Assembly (NCBI GenBank): GCA_030267565.1
Contig: BRXU01000002.1
Span: 3,905,501-3,969,500 of the forward strand
Direction of reading: 5' to 3'
From: Pleodorina starrii
Lineage: Eukaryota; Chlorophyta; Chlorophyceae; Chlamydomonadales; Volvocaceae
Length of the DNA: 64,000 nt
Below are positions 22,462 to 34,642 of the stretch, one piece after another (the first letter of the stretch is position 1; the number at the start of each line of letters is the position of its first letter). The position numbers were made by a program, and so were the translations under genes. The notes under the pieces were generated by a model, which was given only the letters and a program-made list of their open reading frames with translations, made no database searches and was not told the DNA's origin.

Positions 22462-24926
22462 TGCCGCTCACGCAGCCAAGCAATGCAAGCCATCCTGTTG
22501 CTGCACGGTTGCCGGTGCAAGACCTTGTCGCAAGATAGATCTTGTCGCATTTTTGCTCTGAAGACAGCAGCAGGTGTATGATGAGTTGATTGTACATGAT
22601 TGCTGGTAATACGTTGTTCGTCTGAAGTTGTGCTTCCATCCCCCCTTGCTTCACCCCCCACCCACGCCCCATTGACACACGCACACACAAACATATCCAA
22701 CAGTTGGGTTGTGAGCGTCGTGCTCCTGGGCAGATGGCGCCACATTAGGAACTACGCGACGGCGGAGCTCGCGGCGGAGGCCTATGACGTGGTCGCACTT
22801 GCGTTCAACGGACAGCGGGTACGTCAGCAGGGGGCAGGCAGCTTTATTTTCCGCTGCTAGCGACGAGCGACAGTGGGGTTTAGACCCCCGGGTCTATCTG
22901 CGTGGGGCGCTTTGTATCATGTGGCTGGTAATAACTTTCTTTGCACGCGATCGAACCGCATCATCATAGGTGCATGCATAGCTGCCATCACCCACGCATG
23001 GTTCTGCGTTCTGCTGTTGGTTTGCATGCCGCCATCTCACCCGTGCCAGCCCGCCCCACGTCACGAACACCATCTCCACCACGTTATCCCCAGCAGCAGC
23101 CCTACGTACCTGCCGCGGATCCCGCCCCCGCCCTCCTCCACTCGCTCCTTCCCCGACCGCCAACCCCACCGAACCGCAGGCCCTGACCAACCTGCCCCTG
23201 ATCCGTTATTCGGCGTTGCTGCCGCACGTGGGTTACATCGACGTCATTGAGCTCCACGCGGCGTTGCGGCGGAACCAGGTGGGTATGGGTATGGTGGGGC
23301 CACCGCCGGCGGGATGCAACACTAGCTGTTTACCCATATATAATCCGATGCTGTCACAATAATAACAGAGGCGAGGCGCCCTCAAAATTGGAGAAACCGA
23401 GGGCCGTAGTTAGTTATTTAAAGGGGGGAGGGGTGAGAGCGAGGCACTTGGCCAGGCCATGGATTGCAGTGGAGACATTTCGGGCAGCTGAGGGAGGTTT
23501 TGGAGTGGTGCGAAATGCCCCGAAGGTTTGAAACCAATGAAGTAGACACAAATAAGCAAGGGAGTTCATCAGCCCGCAAACCTTAGGCATGAAGCGCTGC
23601 GATACCACACGGCAGTTGGGTCCTGCACGCACGCAATCAGTTGGGTCCTGCACGCATTGCCCGCCAGCCACCGCCAGGCAAGCCATCCACCAGCCAGCGG
23701 CAGTTGCTTACTTGAAGCTCTAAATAGACAGGCGGCCGTTTGCGCTGCTGTGAAGGGGCGAGTGCCGACATGCTAGGTTATGTGTTGTGTTGTGTTGTGT
23801 TGTACAGGAGGCCCTCTTACTCCGACAAGCGGCGGGCGATGCCGCCTTGCCGGACGACGACCACCCAAGCACGATGGCCGTGGCCTTGGCATTGTCTTGG
23901 AGCACCGTGTGGCGCCGCCGGCACGTGGCGGAGGCAGCGGACGAAGGTCAGGTGGCGGCGGATGAGGCGATGGCGCTGCACCGCGTGGAGGTGGCGGCGG
24001 CGGCGGCGATAGAGGCGGCGGTGCGACACCACGTGTCGGCGGCGACAGAGGTGGAGGCGGCGGCGGTTCAAGGACGCGTGGAGGCGCTGGTGCAGGCGAT
24101 TGCGGCGGAGGTCATGGTGCAACGCCGCGAAGATGTGGCAGTGGCTGTGGACGTGATAGCGCCACGCCGCGTGGAGGCGGCGGTGGAGGCGCTTACAGCG
24201 GCGGTGATAGCGCAAGGACAAGTGCCGGCAGTTGCGGCAGCGCTTGCGGCGGTGCAACGCCACGTGGAGGCGGTGGCAGTGGCGGTGGTTGCGGAGGCAA
24301 TGGCGACACGCCGCGTGGAGGCGGCGGTGGCGGCGGTGGCGGCGGAGGCGGCAGAAGTGATAGCGCAACACCGAGGGCAAGTGGAGGTGATGGCAGAGGC
24401 GGCGGTGCAACGCCGCATGGAGGCCGCTGTGGCGGCGGTTGCTGCAGAGCTGAGGGCGCCACGCCGTTTGGAGGCGGCGGTGGCGTCGGCTGTGGAGGAG
24501 ATGGCAGCGCAACGCCGCCTGCCGGGAGTAACGGAGGCCCTTGCCTCCGTACAACTCCATAGGGAGGCGGCGGTGGCGGAAATGGTCGAGTCGGCATTGC
24601 AATGCCGCATACAGGCTGTGGTGGCGGCGGAGGCGGCAAGGGTGATGGCGTCACGTGACGTGGAGGATGCTGTGACGGATGTGGCGGCGGCGGTGATGGC
24701 GCAGCACCGAGTGCCGGCGGTGGCGGTGTTGGTTGCGACGGTGCAGCGTCATGTGGAGGCAGCAGCGGAGGCGGCGGCGGCGGCAGTACAGCGCCGTGTG
24801 GAGGTGACGGTGGCGGTGAAGGCGGTGGAGATGATTGCGGCGGCAGTGCAGCGCCGAGTTGAAGAGGAGCCGATGCGGCCGGCGACGCCAGTCAGGACGC
24901 GGGAGCGATGGAGGGATGAAGCCTGA
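21480..24926 (+). CDS. AP2-like gene with Ala-rich repeat array, copy B
   Basis: Exons: 21480-21619 (intron starts GC), 22704-22818, 23180-23278 and 23808-24926. Phases are consistent throughout. Exons 1-3 give a divergent AP2 domain: AYWGVFQC, RWVVSVVLLG, YATAELAAEAYDVV, then ALTNLPLIRYSALLPHVGY. Exon 4 opens EALLLRQAAGDAALPDD and continues as about 330 residues of Ala/Val/Glu/Arg-rich units of 14-17 residues, such as MEAAVAAVAAELRAPRR, predicted to be helical. It ends RERWRDEA and stop. Downstream, 25057-25163 can be read as a C-terminal segment (KDRYVVDSAGNIAFYETD to TSKQ), but a 4-nt duplication puts it out of frame with the preceding block. A DNA-binding regulator is the obvious guess from the AP2 part; the function of the array is unknown. 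An in-frame ATG at 21375 is an alternative start. Confidence 0.65.
21765..22380 (+). mobile_element. tRNA-derived SINE, copy 1
   Basis: The head looks like a Thr(AGT) tRNA: box A TAGCTCAAGTTGG at 21772, loop TTAGTAA, box B GTTCGATCCCC near 21818. The anticodon stem no longer pairs, so it is not a tRNA gene. A second T-arm-like motif (GTGGGATCGTACCCCAC) follows at 21858. The element ends TGTAACA and is bordered by CA repeats. It lies in intron 1 of gene B. Copy C lacks it at the matching site (about 34860). Confidence 0.75.
22381..22457. repeat. (CA)n microsatellite
   Basis: About 77 bp of pure AC/CA at the 3' edge of the SINE, within intron 1 of gene B. A shorter CA run (21696-21720) lies upstream of the SINE, suggesting the element landed in a CA tract or that its end seeded expansion. 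Confidence 0.95.
23917..24870 (+). repeat. array coding Ala-rich ~17-residue units, gene B
   Basis: Degenerate in-frame repeat with the pattern V-E-A-A-V-x-A-x-A-A-E-x-x-A-x-R-R, units of 14 to 22 codons. Both strands are open in places because of GCG/GCC richness; the plus frame is the spliced one. Confidence 0.85.
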
Positions 24927-25163
24927 GGGCTGCACCGACGGCGGCGTCCAGACGGGCTGGGACCGCGGCGGTCGCGAGCCAGTCAAGTTGCCCGGCGGGC
25001 CCCTGCCCACCCGCCGCTTGGTTGAGCTGCTGCTGATCACGCTTCCTTATTACCAAGCAAGGACCGCTATGTGGTTGACTCTGCTGGCAACATCGCCTTT
25101 TACGAGACCGACCCCAACTTCCCCACCCTGGGCGCCGTCGCCGCCAGCACCAGCAAGCAGTAA

Positions 25164-28158
25164 GGAGGGCGCCTAGCTATGTGATGGACTGGCTTGTTTG
25201 TATTGGCTTGAACTGACACGGGCGGTCGGCACGGGTTATGAAATGTGTTCGGCGCAATATCTCCTTCGCTGCATAGCCTGCTGCAACGGTCGGTACCATT
25301 GCTGATGTGCGTGGGTGCTGGTGCATTTGAGCGGTTCGCGACAAGGGAACGAAAGTGGGACTGGGCGGATAGGAGGCGCTAGTGCCGATTGGTCTGAGGT
25401 GTTGATTGACCGGGGGAAGCCGGCATGTGCATGTTGACCGGGGATGCCGGCTTGTGCATGGAGGCGACGGAGGCATGGAGCGAGGTAGAACGGGAGGGAA
25501 AGAGTAATGTGGACGCAGCTTTCGAGCAATCCCTCGGGCGGGAATGCTTAGTTCATGACCAACAAGACACTGTATGAGCCGGTTCATGACTGGGCGGTTA
25601 CTAGAGTGCATGTGATTACTTTTAGGGAGACGTCTGCAAGTGTGATCATTTCACAGTGTCAACGACGAAGTGCAGGACATGCCATGACCGTTGGTGCAGA
25701 GCAGCATGCTATGCTAGAACTGAGGGGCATGCAGACCCGTGCTGCCTGCGTGTTGTTACGCCGGATTGGCTCGCTGCCACTCCTATGCTGAACGGAGCCC
25801 TTGGTTGTTTATCGCGGGGGTTGCGAAGGTGATGGAGTGTGGTGCGTTCCTAACGAGCGGAGGTGCGTGTGGGTAGGGCGGCGGCGGAGGGTAGGTTTCG
25901 GACAATGTTGTACCGGTACATTGCACTCACGCCGAGTACTGCATCCTTCGATTGGCCCTGCGCGGTCTGTGAGAGCGAGGTTTTGAGGCGCCACCCCACG
26001 CCAACCTTGCCAACTGCTTTCCGTTGTGCATCGTTGTCAGCATTGACCCACGTGTTTCCTGTTGATTGTTCCAGGTGTGTACAACCTTATCTTGATCGAC
26101 AATAATGAGAGCCTTCTTGTGTGTATCAAATTGCGGAGGGACGTACTTTGCAGTTGGTAGATAGGACAGGCGGAGATTGGCTGAGCGAGGCAGTGGTAGT
26201 TTAATGCGTCACGCCTGGCAGGGAGACAAAAGCGAGGGAGTCCGCGCGTCAGCCCCGCTAGAAGCTCAGAAGTCGGCCGACAGGTCTTGGCCGGAGTTGA
26301 GAGCGAGGTCGATGAGAACATGGTAGGATCGTGCATGAACTCCTTAAGCACGCACGCATGATGTGGGATCGATGGACAGTATTAATAACACAAACATGTA
26401 TACGTCTGATAGCACGAATGGAACCACTGCCGTTTTCATGAGTAATTGCCTTACCGCTCGAAGACTGGGATGGACTCGAGTACCTGCGAGCAGGCTGTGT
26501 GCTTGCTTCCAGCGAGCCTTGTCAGGCCTTACTTGTTAATGACCGCGCTATCTGCCGCGGGGCGGTGTAATGGGCAGACGACGGACGCAGCGGAGACCTG
26601 TCAGTACTGACTGTGTATATTAACTCGCGAAATTACTCTTTCAATCCGTCGCGCTCGCCGCGACTTGCACTTAACTCCCACCGGTACGGACCCGCCGTAC
26701 GTACCACCACCGACGAGCGAGCCGATTATGCTCTCGGCAAATACACAGAAAACCTTGGTTTTCTTCGTTTCACTCAGGACACTACTTACAGTTTGCCTTG
26801 CCGTGTAAATACTAGAGAAGTATAATCACGCCTGATTGATCCGCTGTATGTAGGATAGATCATCCCGTGGTCATGCCTGCAATTAACCACGAACTCAGAC
26901 AGCCATCCGTTCTGCACCGTAAGCTGATCGTGCGTGTTGTTTTGCGCGGCTGAGGGTGCTAAAGTTCCACAGTAGCGGTTTGTTCATAGTTATACCGGCC
27001 CAAGGTGCGCCCTACATGCGAGCATGTGCTGTGCCGAGCCTGCTGGCAATCCGCGTTTCACCAAAATAAATGCCCTCTTCGCCGGGCCGCATGCCTAAAG
27101 CTTGCGCCTCGCAAAAGCACGGTCCATCATCTTATTATGCAAGCGCGACCTTTTACAATTCACGGCCGTCGTGCTGTCACACGCGCCGCACTGCTGCAGA
27201 TCTGCCGTGATCGCGGCTCGATTCCGTTAGACCGAGAACCTTCGGCTAGGCGGCTGCCTCCCCTGCCTGTCCTTGACGAGCCGTACAAGCTCAATGAAAC
27301 AAGCGAGCGAGCGAACACATCGGGAGGCGGGTCTGTCCATCCAAGCAAGCGCATGTCTGCAAACTACCATACCAATCCTGGAGTCATTGAAGCCCGCCGC
27401 CGTCGACCCTGTTCTCGACCCCTCCGGTCGCGAATGCAACCATCAGACCGCGTCATCACTTCTGTGCTCCTGTCTCCCTAAACTTGTAATCTCCTGCCGA
27501 AGCTGACGGGCTGGCCGAATGGGCTGTTTTGAGAGAGCATTCGAGACGAGGAACGGGGAACCGGCTGCCAAGGGCCCTTACACTGCAGGAGAACTCAACC
27601 TAACACACACCAGCCGCGCACGCGGCCCTCCAGGCCGCTCACCAGCCGAGCGCGCAGCCACCCCGGGCGGTTGCGGGTTCCATGCGCGACACCGAACCCG
27701 CAACCGCGCACGACCAAACCGCCGCCGCCGCGGCAAGAACACACCCGAACCACCGCCCCAGCGGGGCGACAACCACACGCCAGGCCGATGGCCGGCGAAA
27801 ACCCCCCGGGCGAAACCCCCCCTGCCGCGCCACCCACCGTCCAACCACACCCAGACAAGGACCCCCCCCAGCCCCGCCGAAGGCCGCCGGGCCCGGTCGT
27901 CAACCGGAGCCCGCGGGCGACCCGCCGATGGCCGAGCCGATGGTGGATGCGTCGGGAGCGCGGGAGAGGACAGATGGGTGTCGAGTCAGTCGAGGGAGCC
28001 GGGCAGGAAATAAACAGGTATGAAAGCTGAAGCTCTACTGAGTGAAACGCAGAATAACGAAGGAGCGAAAGCATAATAAACGCGCCACTCGATTACCGGT
28101 TGTACGACAGTCGCACAGAATCAGACTTAGAGGCTCCAATCGCTACACTCCGTCGCAT
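25164..28158. other. 3' flank of gene B and intergenic sequence
   Basis: 25.2-27.4 kb is shared with copy C (37.9-39.9 kb). About 27500-28130 is GC-rich, Pro/Arg-coding in several frames and absent from copy C; it may be an insertion of unknown nature. No domain or splice structure supports a gene. Confidence 0.45.
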
Positions 28159-28617
28159 CTAAGTCAACAATCCATCGCTCCCGTGTCCGGACTGGCGTTG
28201 CCGGCCACAGCAATCGCTCCGCCTCCACACGGTGCCGCACCGCGCCCCTCCACCATCTCTACCGCCTTCACCGCGTCCACACGGCGTTGCACCGCCACAA
28301 CCACAGCCATCACAGCAGACTCCACGTGGCGTGTCGCCATTCAGCATCTTCGCCTCCACCGCCACCACCGCATCGAAGCGACATTGCACTGCCGACTCCG
28401 CCATTGCCGCCACAGCCGCCTCCCTATGGAGTTGTACGGAGGCAATGGCCTCCGTTACTTCAGGCAAGCAGCGTTGCGCCACCATCTCCTGCAGGGCCGA
28501 CGCCACCGCCGCCTCCATGCGGCGTGGCGCCCTCACCTCGGCACCAAACGCAGCCACAGCGGCCTCCATGCGGCGTTGCACCTCCGCCTCCCTCTCTCTC
28601 TCTGCCGCCGCCGTCAC
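28159..28617 (-). pseudogene. fragment of the Ala-rich repeat array, inverted
   Basis: Minus-strand frame with units such as MEAAVAAFGAEVRAPRR and MEAAVASALQEM, then degenerating into Gly/Arg-rich sequence in another phase. It is the same array as in exon 4 of genes B and C but lacks the AP2 exons. A near-identical fragment sits at 39968-40447 in copy C. Confidence 0.65.
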
Positions 28618-28799
28618 GTGTCATCCGCTGCCGCTTCCTGACTCCCCGCCTCCGCCTCGTACCAGCAGCGCCACGGCCGGACGCCCTGTACAGCCGTGTG
28701 GCGCCGCCGGAACGAGGCGCGCGGAGGCGGTGGAATGGGAACGTGGAAAGTCAGGAGGCGGCGGCAGATGGCGTGAGACGCCGCGTGCCGGTAGCGGCA

Positions 28800-29300
28800 G
28801 ATGGAGAGGGAGGCGGCGGTGCAACGCCGCATGGAGGCCGCTGTGGCTGCGTTTGGTGCAGAGTTGAGGGCGCCACGCCGTTTGGAGGCGGCGGTGGCGT
28901 CGGCCCTGCAGGAGATGGTGGCGCAACGCCGTCTGCCTACCTGAAGTAACGGAGGCCCTTGCCTCCGTACAACTCCATAGGGAGGCGGCTGTTGCGGCAA
29001 TGGTGGAGTCGGAAGTCCACTGCCGCATAGAGGCTGTGGTGGCGGCGGAGGCGGCAAGGGTGATGGCGCCACGCGACGTGGAGGATGCTGTGATGGATGT
29101 GGCGGCGGCGGTGATGGCGCAGCACCGTGTGCCGGCGGTGGCGGCGTTGGTTGCGACGGTGCAGCGTCATGTGATATGAGGGCAGCGGCGGCGGTACCCG
29201 TCGAGGCAGCGATACAGTGGTGGAGGTGAAGCAAGGCGCGCGGTGGAGATGGTGGAGGCGGCAGTGCTACACCGCGTGGAGGCGAAGACACTGCGGTAGG
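28800..29300 (+). pseudogene. fragment of the Ala-rich repeat array, direct
   Basis: Plus-strand units MEAAVAAFGAELRAPRR and LEAAVASALQEMVAQRR, followed by a stop and frame changes. Head-to-head with the fragment at 28159-28617. The counterpart in copy C is at 40622-41115. Confidence 0.65.
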
Positions 29301-29329
29301 TCGGCAACGTCATACGGGATGCACATCCA

Positions 29330-29880
29330 ACTCCGGACGCGCATCCAACGCGGGATGTTCCCGGCCCCTCCGGTCGCTATAAGGCCGCGTCACAACCATC
29401 GCTCCCGTATCCGGTCTGGTAGGTGTTGTTGCTGGCCGCAGTCGCTCCGCCTCCACACGGTGTTGCACTGCCGCCCCCGCCATCTCGACAGCCTTCAACT
29501 CCCCCACCCCCTCCACCTGGCGCTACACCGCCGCAACCACCGCCGCCGCACGCAACCACCACCGCCACCGCCATCATCACAGCCGCCTCGCTCCACGGCG
29601 TGTCGCCACTCAGCAGCAGCTTCACCTCCACCGCCAACACCGCATGCACCGATGCGGCATTACATACAGTGCCGATTCCACTAATGCCGCCACAGCAGCC
29701 TCCCTACGTATGGTTCTTCAAGGATGCAACCGACACCGTTACCGCCGACACGCGGCGTTGCGCTAACATCTCTTCCACAGCCGACGCTACCGCTGCCCCC
29801 ATGCATGCGGCACGGCGCCCTCACCTCTGCAGCAACCGCCGAAACAGCCGCCTGCAGGCGGCGTTGCAAGGTCGACCGGA
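29330..29880 (-). pseudogene. third fragment of the Ala-rich repeat array
   Basis: Minus-strand frame beginning QRRLQAAVSAVAAEVRAP and then breaking up. The counterpart in copy C is near 41120-41290. With the two fragments before it, the array pieces alternate in orientation. Confidence 0.55.
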
Positions 29881-32262
29881 AAATGTCAATAAAGCTACCT
29901 GAGCTCGGCCTTGAATCCCATCCAGCTACTTCTTACACGGTTCGGCTCCTGTCCCTGGGCCCTCCATCTCCTCGGTAGTGCGCGCGTGTGCTTCTATTTG
30001 CACCGCAAGTATACCTTCATGCAACGTTAACCAGAAAATGTATGTGCAGCCGAGCAAACGTATCCGAATGGGAACAACGCCTCATGTTGAGACATGCGAC
30101 TACGCACATTCCTGATGGCAGGTCGATCGATGTACTGCTGCCCATGCAAGCACGCACACAGTCAACAATCGATGCCTTGCAATCCTTGTGTCGTCAGCGT
30201 TAACGCAATGCCCTACCTGCTGCGTTGATCAGGGTTGATCTGAACTCGCTTGCGTAACGGCTCCATGCATCCAGGGCGGGGCGACGGATGGACGGAATGC
30301 GGCGGACAGCGGATGGCAAGTCGCAACGCATCTTCGTTCGTTGTACGTAGGTTGCAAGTGAGTAGCTAGATAGCTACTGCCTGCTCTATAGAGCAACGCC
30401 AGGCAGGACATGCCAAGCGTATGGTGACGAGAGTAGTATTGTCTATACGGACACTAGCTTTGGATTGTCGCATTGATATGACATGTTGAGCCCAGTGCGT
30501 GCGTTAGTTATATCTGCAGCTAGCGTAGACGCTTCGCTTGCTTCTGGGGTCTGTTGGCACGCGAGCGATCGAGGAGTAATGCCATCGCCAAATAATCGAT
30601 CAATCTGCGAATTATGGTTCATTGTCCTGTAAAAAATACTCCACATTTATGTGCGTGGTGGAGACGACGAGCCGAAGTTCAGCAGGCTGCAGAGTACGGA
30701 GATGCCTGGGCCGTTCCGTTTCCCTCACGCTGTCGTACGTTAGTTTGTGTCTCCTTAGCTCCGTCCCCCTCCAAATCAGGCCATGTCGACGTTCCGTATT
30801 CCAATCCATTCACGAACGCATTTCATTTAGGTTGCACAACCAGTGTATTTTGTTGCCACGCTGAATTTGCGTATTCAAGATGCTTTGGCTCGCTGCTGCC
30901 GCCTCGTAGACGTCACGCAAGTACATCGAATCGCCGGAGAAGAGCGAGCCGCCGTGCGTCCCAACACCTCCCGTGCGTTTTACTGGTATGATTTCAATCA
31001 ATTAGCGCTGTTAGCTGAAGGTAGCCGGAACGCTATTGGGAGGATTATTATTAGTAGTTACAAAAGTCATCAGCGAGGATGGTGGTAAATAAGCAATGCC
31101 AGACCAGGCCAGCAGACAATGCTGTGTTCTGGACCCGAAAATGAACTTCGTGCTCAGACATCGGATAGGGTCGGATAGCTAGTAAGCATAAGCACAGTTG
31201 CTTTTTTGGTGCCTTTATTATCAGTTGGCGGGAAGCCAGGTTGGCGATACCGGCCTTGAAGATGGAGGAGATGTCCCCTCCTACGTATGTAGCCAGACGG
31301 AACCTGATCCGTAGGCGATCCAGGGTCCGGATCCGGAGGGCAGCCACTGGCCAGGACCTGGTGGATGGTGTGTGGCCGCAACGTCGGGAGACGACGGGCG
31401 GGGGGGGCAGACTCCTTACTTGCCAGTAGATAGATAGGCGGCCGTGTATGACAACTAACTGGCATCTCGAGAGGGTCCTTCGGTCAGCAGTGGCAGCACC
31501 AGTATGGTAGTGGCGCGGCGCAGGGTTGGGATACGATTCGATCGACGACAGGAGGTCGCGGGGTGGAGGAGAGCGGTGAGGGCGGGACTGGGGCGCTCCC
31601 CCGCCGCCGTGTGAAGCCAGACATGGCGCGCGGGCGCGGCAAGCACAGAAGTGCGCAGCACGGATGTCCGCAGCGGCAGCACACGTACGTGCGGGCGGGC
31701 GGCTGTCACCCGCGCGGGCGGCTGCAGCAACGTCCCCATCCAGCTTCGAGCTGCACCTAGCTAGGCTGCCATGCGTGCGTGGCGGCGGCGGCCCGGGCGG
31801 CAGCAGCTGCTTGATTGGCAGGCGGCGAGGCTGTGGAAGCTGGCGGTCCGACGCGCCGCGGTGAATTGAGGCTGCTGGCGGCGGAGCGGCGGACCAAATA
31901 ACGCCCGTTCATTTGACGGCGGCAGTCCACCAGACACGCACTGCGTGGAGGTGCACCTTGTTGAATCCACCAATCATCAGCATTGGCCCAATCGGAAGAT
32001 GCCCAGTAGGCAGCCCAGCAAGCAGCGGTTAGTACTGCGAGGAGCCACTGCTGAAACGTACAACTGCGCAGCAGGCAGATATGAGAAGCAAGTCGTAGAC
32101 GTAGTGCATGCGGAGGCAGGTGACACCGGAGCTCGGCGGCTGAGCGTCCGGAGCAGCTGCGAGCGGGTGGCCATGACGACGAGGCGGTGGTCGGACGGAT
32201 GCCTACCTACCAGAGATGTCACCGCCACGTACGCGCAGAGAGATGGCGCCGGGCATAGCTAT
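29881..32262. other. end of copy B and spacer between copies B and C
   Basis: To about 30985 the sequence matches 42447-43414 of copy C. The rest is spacer: 31215-31310 matches the A/B spacer directly and 31395-31600 matches it inverted. No gene recognised. Confidence 0.5.
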
Positions 32263-34550
32263 CTAGCTAGCGACACCGAGTACAATGCGGTCAAGGCGGG
32301 AGGCGCCTCCTAGGCTGGTGTAGTTGAAGGACCGGAGGGTGGGATCCACAAAGCCCGGACATGCAGCATGGAGGCTCATGATGTTAATTGATCATGCATG
32401 AGGCGACGACGAGGGTCGTCTAACGTCAGCCCCTGGCGTGGAGGCAGCTCGCAGACAACTGCGGATTACTCACCTGGAAATATATTTACAAACGACAGCC
32501 ATGAAACAGGAGAGATAAGACAACGAGCCCGAGGCACGAAGCCATGCATGTATGGATGGATCCGAAGCAAGGCTCGCTCGGATGGAGAACGCCCAACACG
32601 CCGGAGTAGGAAAATGATCGAATTAAAGCTTGTAAATGTTACATACATTTAAGCTGATAAGCGTGGGACACATTGCCACCTGCGCGAATTCGCGTACCAC
32701 ATGCATGTTTAAAAGCAAGCAAACCGCCTGAGTTCAATCAAACGGCTCTTTGTTGTTTTAGTTTGATAAGATTATAGACTAAGAATTTCATGTAAACCTG
32801 TGCATTGCTCCCAAAAAGCAGGAGCGGTCTATCTTCATAGCATTCGCTCAATCAATCCAAGCGGCACAAGTACCGTGCGTAGTGTGGACCGTTTGGAGGG
32901 ACCACGCGGTTGCTGCACGCCTCGCGGATGCCAAAGCCACATGCCATCATACTGGAATCACAATATAATATCATGCTTGTATGTCCGGCCCGCACGAACA
33001 TGTGACCAACGAAGCGTACGTAACTCGTTTAAAGCAAGCGTTAAAAGCTGCTGGAATGTTTTTTTCCACAAAATTTACAAAGTTTACGGATAAAGCTTAC
33101 AAATTTTAACGCTGCTGGCACGGCGCCACTCGCCAAACGCGCAAAGCCTTGCGTAAAGTAAGCAAGCAAGGCCTGGCAAGTAAGGCCATCCATGCCACTG
33201 GATGGCAAGCCCGGGCGCGGAGAAAAATCAGAGCGTCAAAGCCACCCGCCGCAAGGAACACCAACTGAAACCACGGCTAAACGGCTAATTAGCGAGCACC
33301 AAGCGAAAGGCCCCCCGCGCGCCCTGACCCGCCCGCATGCACAGCTCGATCGTTGCTTTGGCGCTGTCTTGAGCCTCATCATGTAGACACGTTGGCACCA
33401 TTCGTTAGTTGCCTGGTCTGCCCGGCGCGCGATAGCCCTGAACCGCGCCTCTGGAAAGCCCAGGACCCCGGCTTGACAACAGATTGCGAACCGCACTCCA
33501 ATTTCTTAATTACCTAGTTTCCACATGCCACGTTCATGCCCCACGCATATGGCGATGATGCGCGTGCGTGCGCAGAGGGGTAGACGCGTAATAAGCCGGC
33601 CGCCCGCACTAAGCAAGGACTGCGGCAACCAGCAGGGCCGAACCGACCTCCGCCGATCGGCGGCCGGCGTAGAGACCAGGACCGCGAGTTGGTCAGCATT
33701 TCTTGGATAAAGCAAATCACCACGTTCAGCCGCTGTCCTGTGTTGCGCCGAGATTCATCGGATGGTGCCGAGTTGAAGCAGCTTTGCCTCGGTCGTACAC
33801 GGTCGTACCACAGTAGCGAGTTACAGAACGGATAAATGTTGGTCTCATGCATGCCCCATCGTCCGCAAGCCCTGTACACGAACTTTATTTCTAGAATTTA
33901 TTGACTGTATATGAACGTACGGAGGTGCCTCGGCTCTCCGACGGGCTCTGGAGCTAGGCCGCCTCGATCGATACTTACTCCCCACATCACCGGAGGCACG
34001 CGCAAGATCATCACAGCCGCGCTCTTCTGTCGCCTTATCAGCCACAGAGCCGCTGTCGCGAGCTGGTGCAGCCTTCTGTCTGCGTAAGAAGGGCTGGGCG
34101 GGCCGCAGCGGCTAGCTAGGGGAACTTTCAAAACCTTTCTTCCGCAGTTGTCTTGCACTTGCTTACTTGCCTTCGTTGCTGCACCAACCGGTCCAAACGA
34201 TGCCCGGACGAGTGAATTTGCGGCAAAGCGACCACGTTGTCATTTTGTGTCTGCCTCGAGGCGCGGTCACAGCAGCCTCGCTCTGTGCATGGATAGGATG
34301 GCAGCAGCAGCAGCAGCTCGAGGCGACATCCGCTGCTGCTGTAAAAAGCACGACGCGAGCGCCACGCACGCACGAGCGAGGGCCATCGTGTCCCTGCTCG
34401 GTTCATACGGCTGCCGTCTTTCTCGGACCAGCGCACAGCATGACTGCCCTAAATGACCTTCCCATAACCGCCTGCCAAATGCAAACAGCAGCAGCTGCTG
34501 CTGTGCAGACGACCCCCTGATGCTGTACGTAGCCATCGTCCGACCCGCCC
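32263..34550. other. 5' flank of AP2-like gene C
   Basis: Duplicated non-coding sequence, counterpart of 19065-21370. No gene recognised. Confidence 0.5.
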
Positions 34551-34642
34551 ACGTATGCCCCACGAATTTGCGCCTTCCTCCCCCAGAAGCTGCCGAGATC
34601 GCCGCGGGATACTGCACCATCCCTGCGGAGTCGCCGCTCATC

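Larger units (their letters stand above)
19065..30990. repeat. segmental duplication, copy B
   Basis: Starts at CTAGCTAG followed by GACACCG, exactly as copy C does at 32263. Co-linear with copy C to about 30985 apart from copy-specific insertions, with offsets between about 11.8 and 13.2 kb. Identity is very high around AP2 exons 3-4 and lower in flanks. Confidence 0.85.

Noticed and set aside
22191..22745. Frames reading Cys-Val or Thr-His repeats
   Set aside because: They are translations of the CA microsatellite.
23817..24602. Minus-strand frames across AP2 exon 4 (His/Arg-rich)
   Set aside because: Shadows of the GCG/GTG-rich repeat; the plus frame joins exons 1-3 in phase and is kept in copy C.
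27005..27481. Cys/His-rich start CEHVLCRACWQ resembling a RING fragment
   Set aside because: Too few zinc ligands with correct spacing, and copy C (39.3 kb) does not preserve the frame.
27519..28013. Pro/Arg-rich 164-codon frame
   Set aside because: High GC leaves all frames open here; no domain, no counterpart in copy C.
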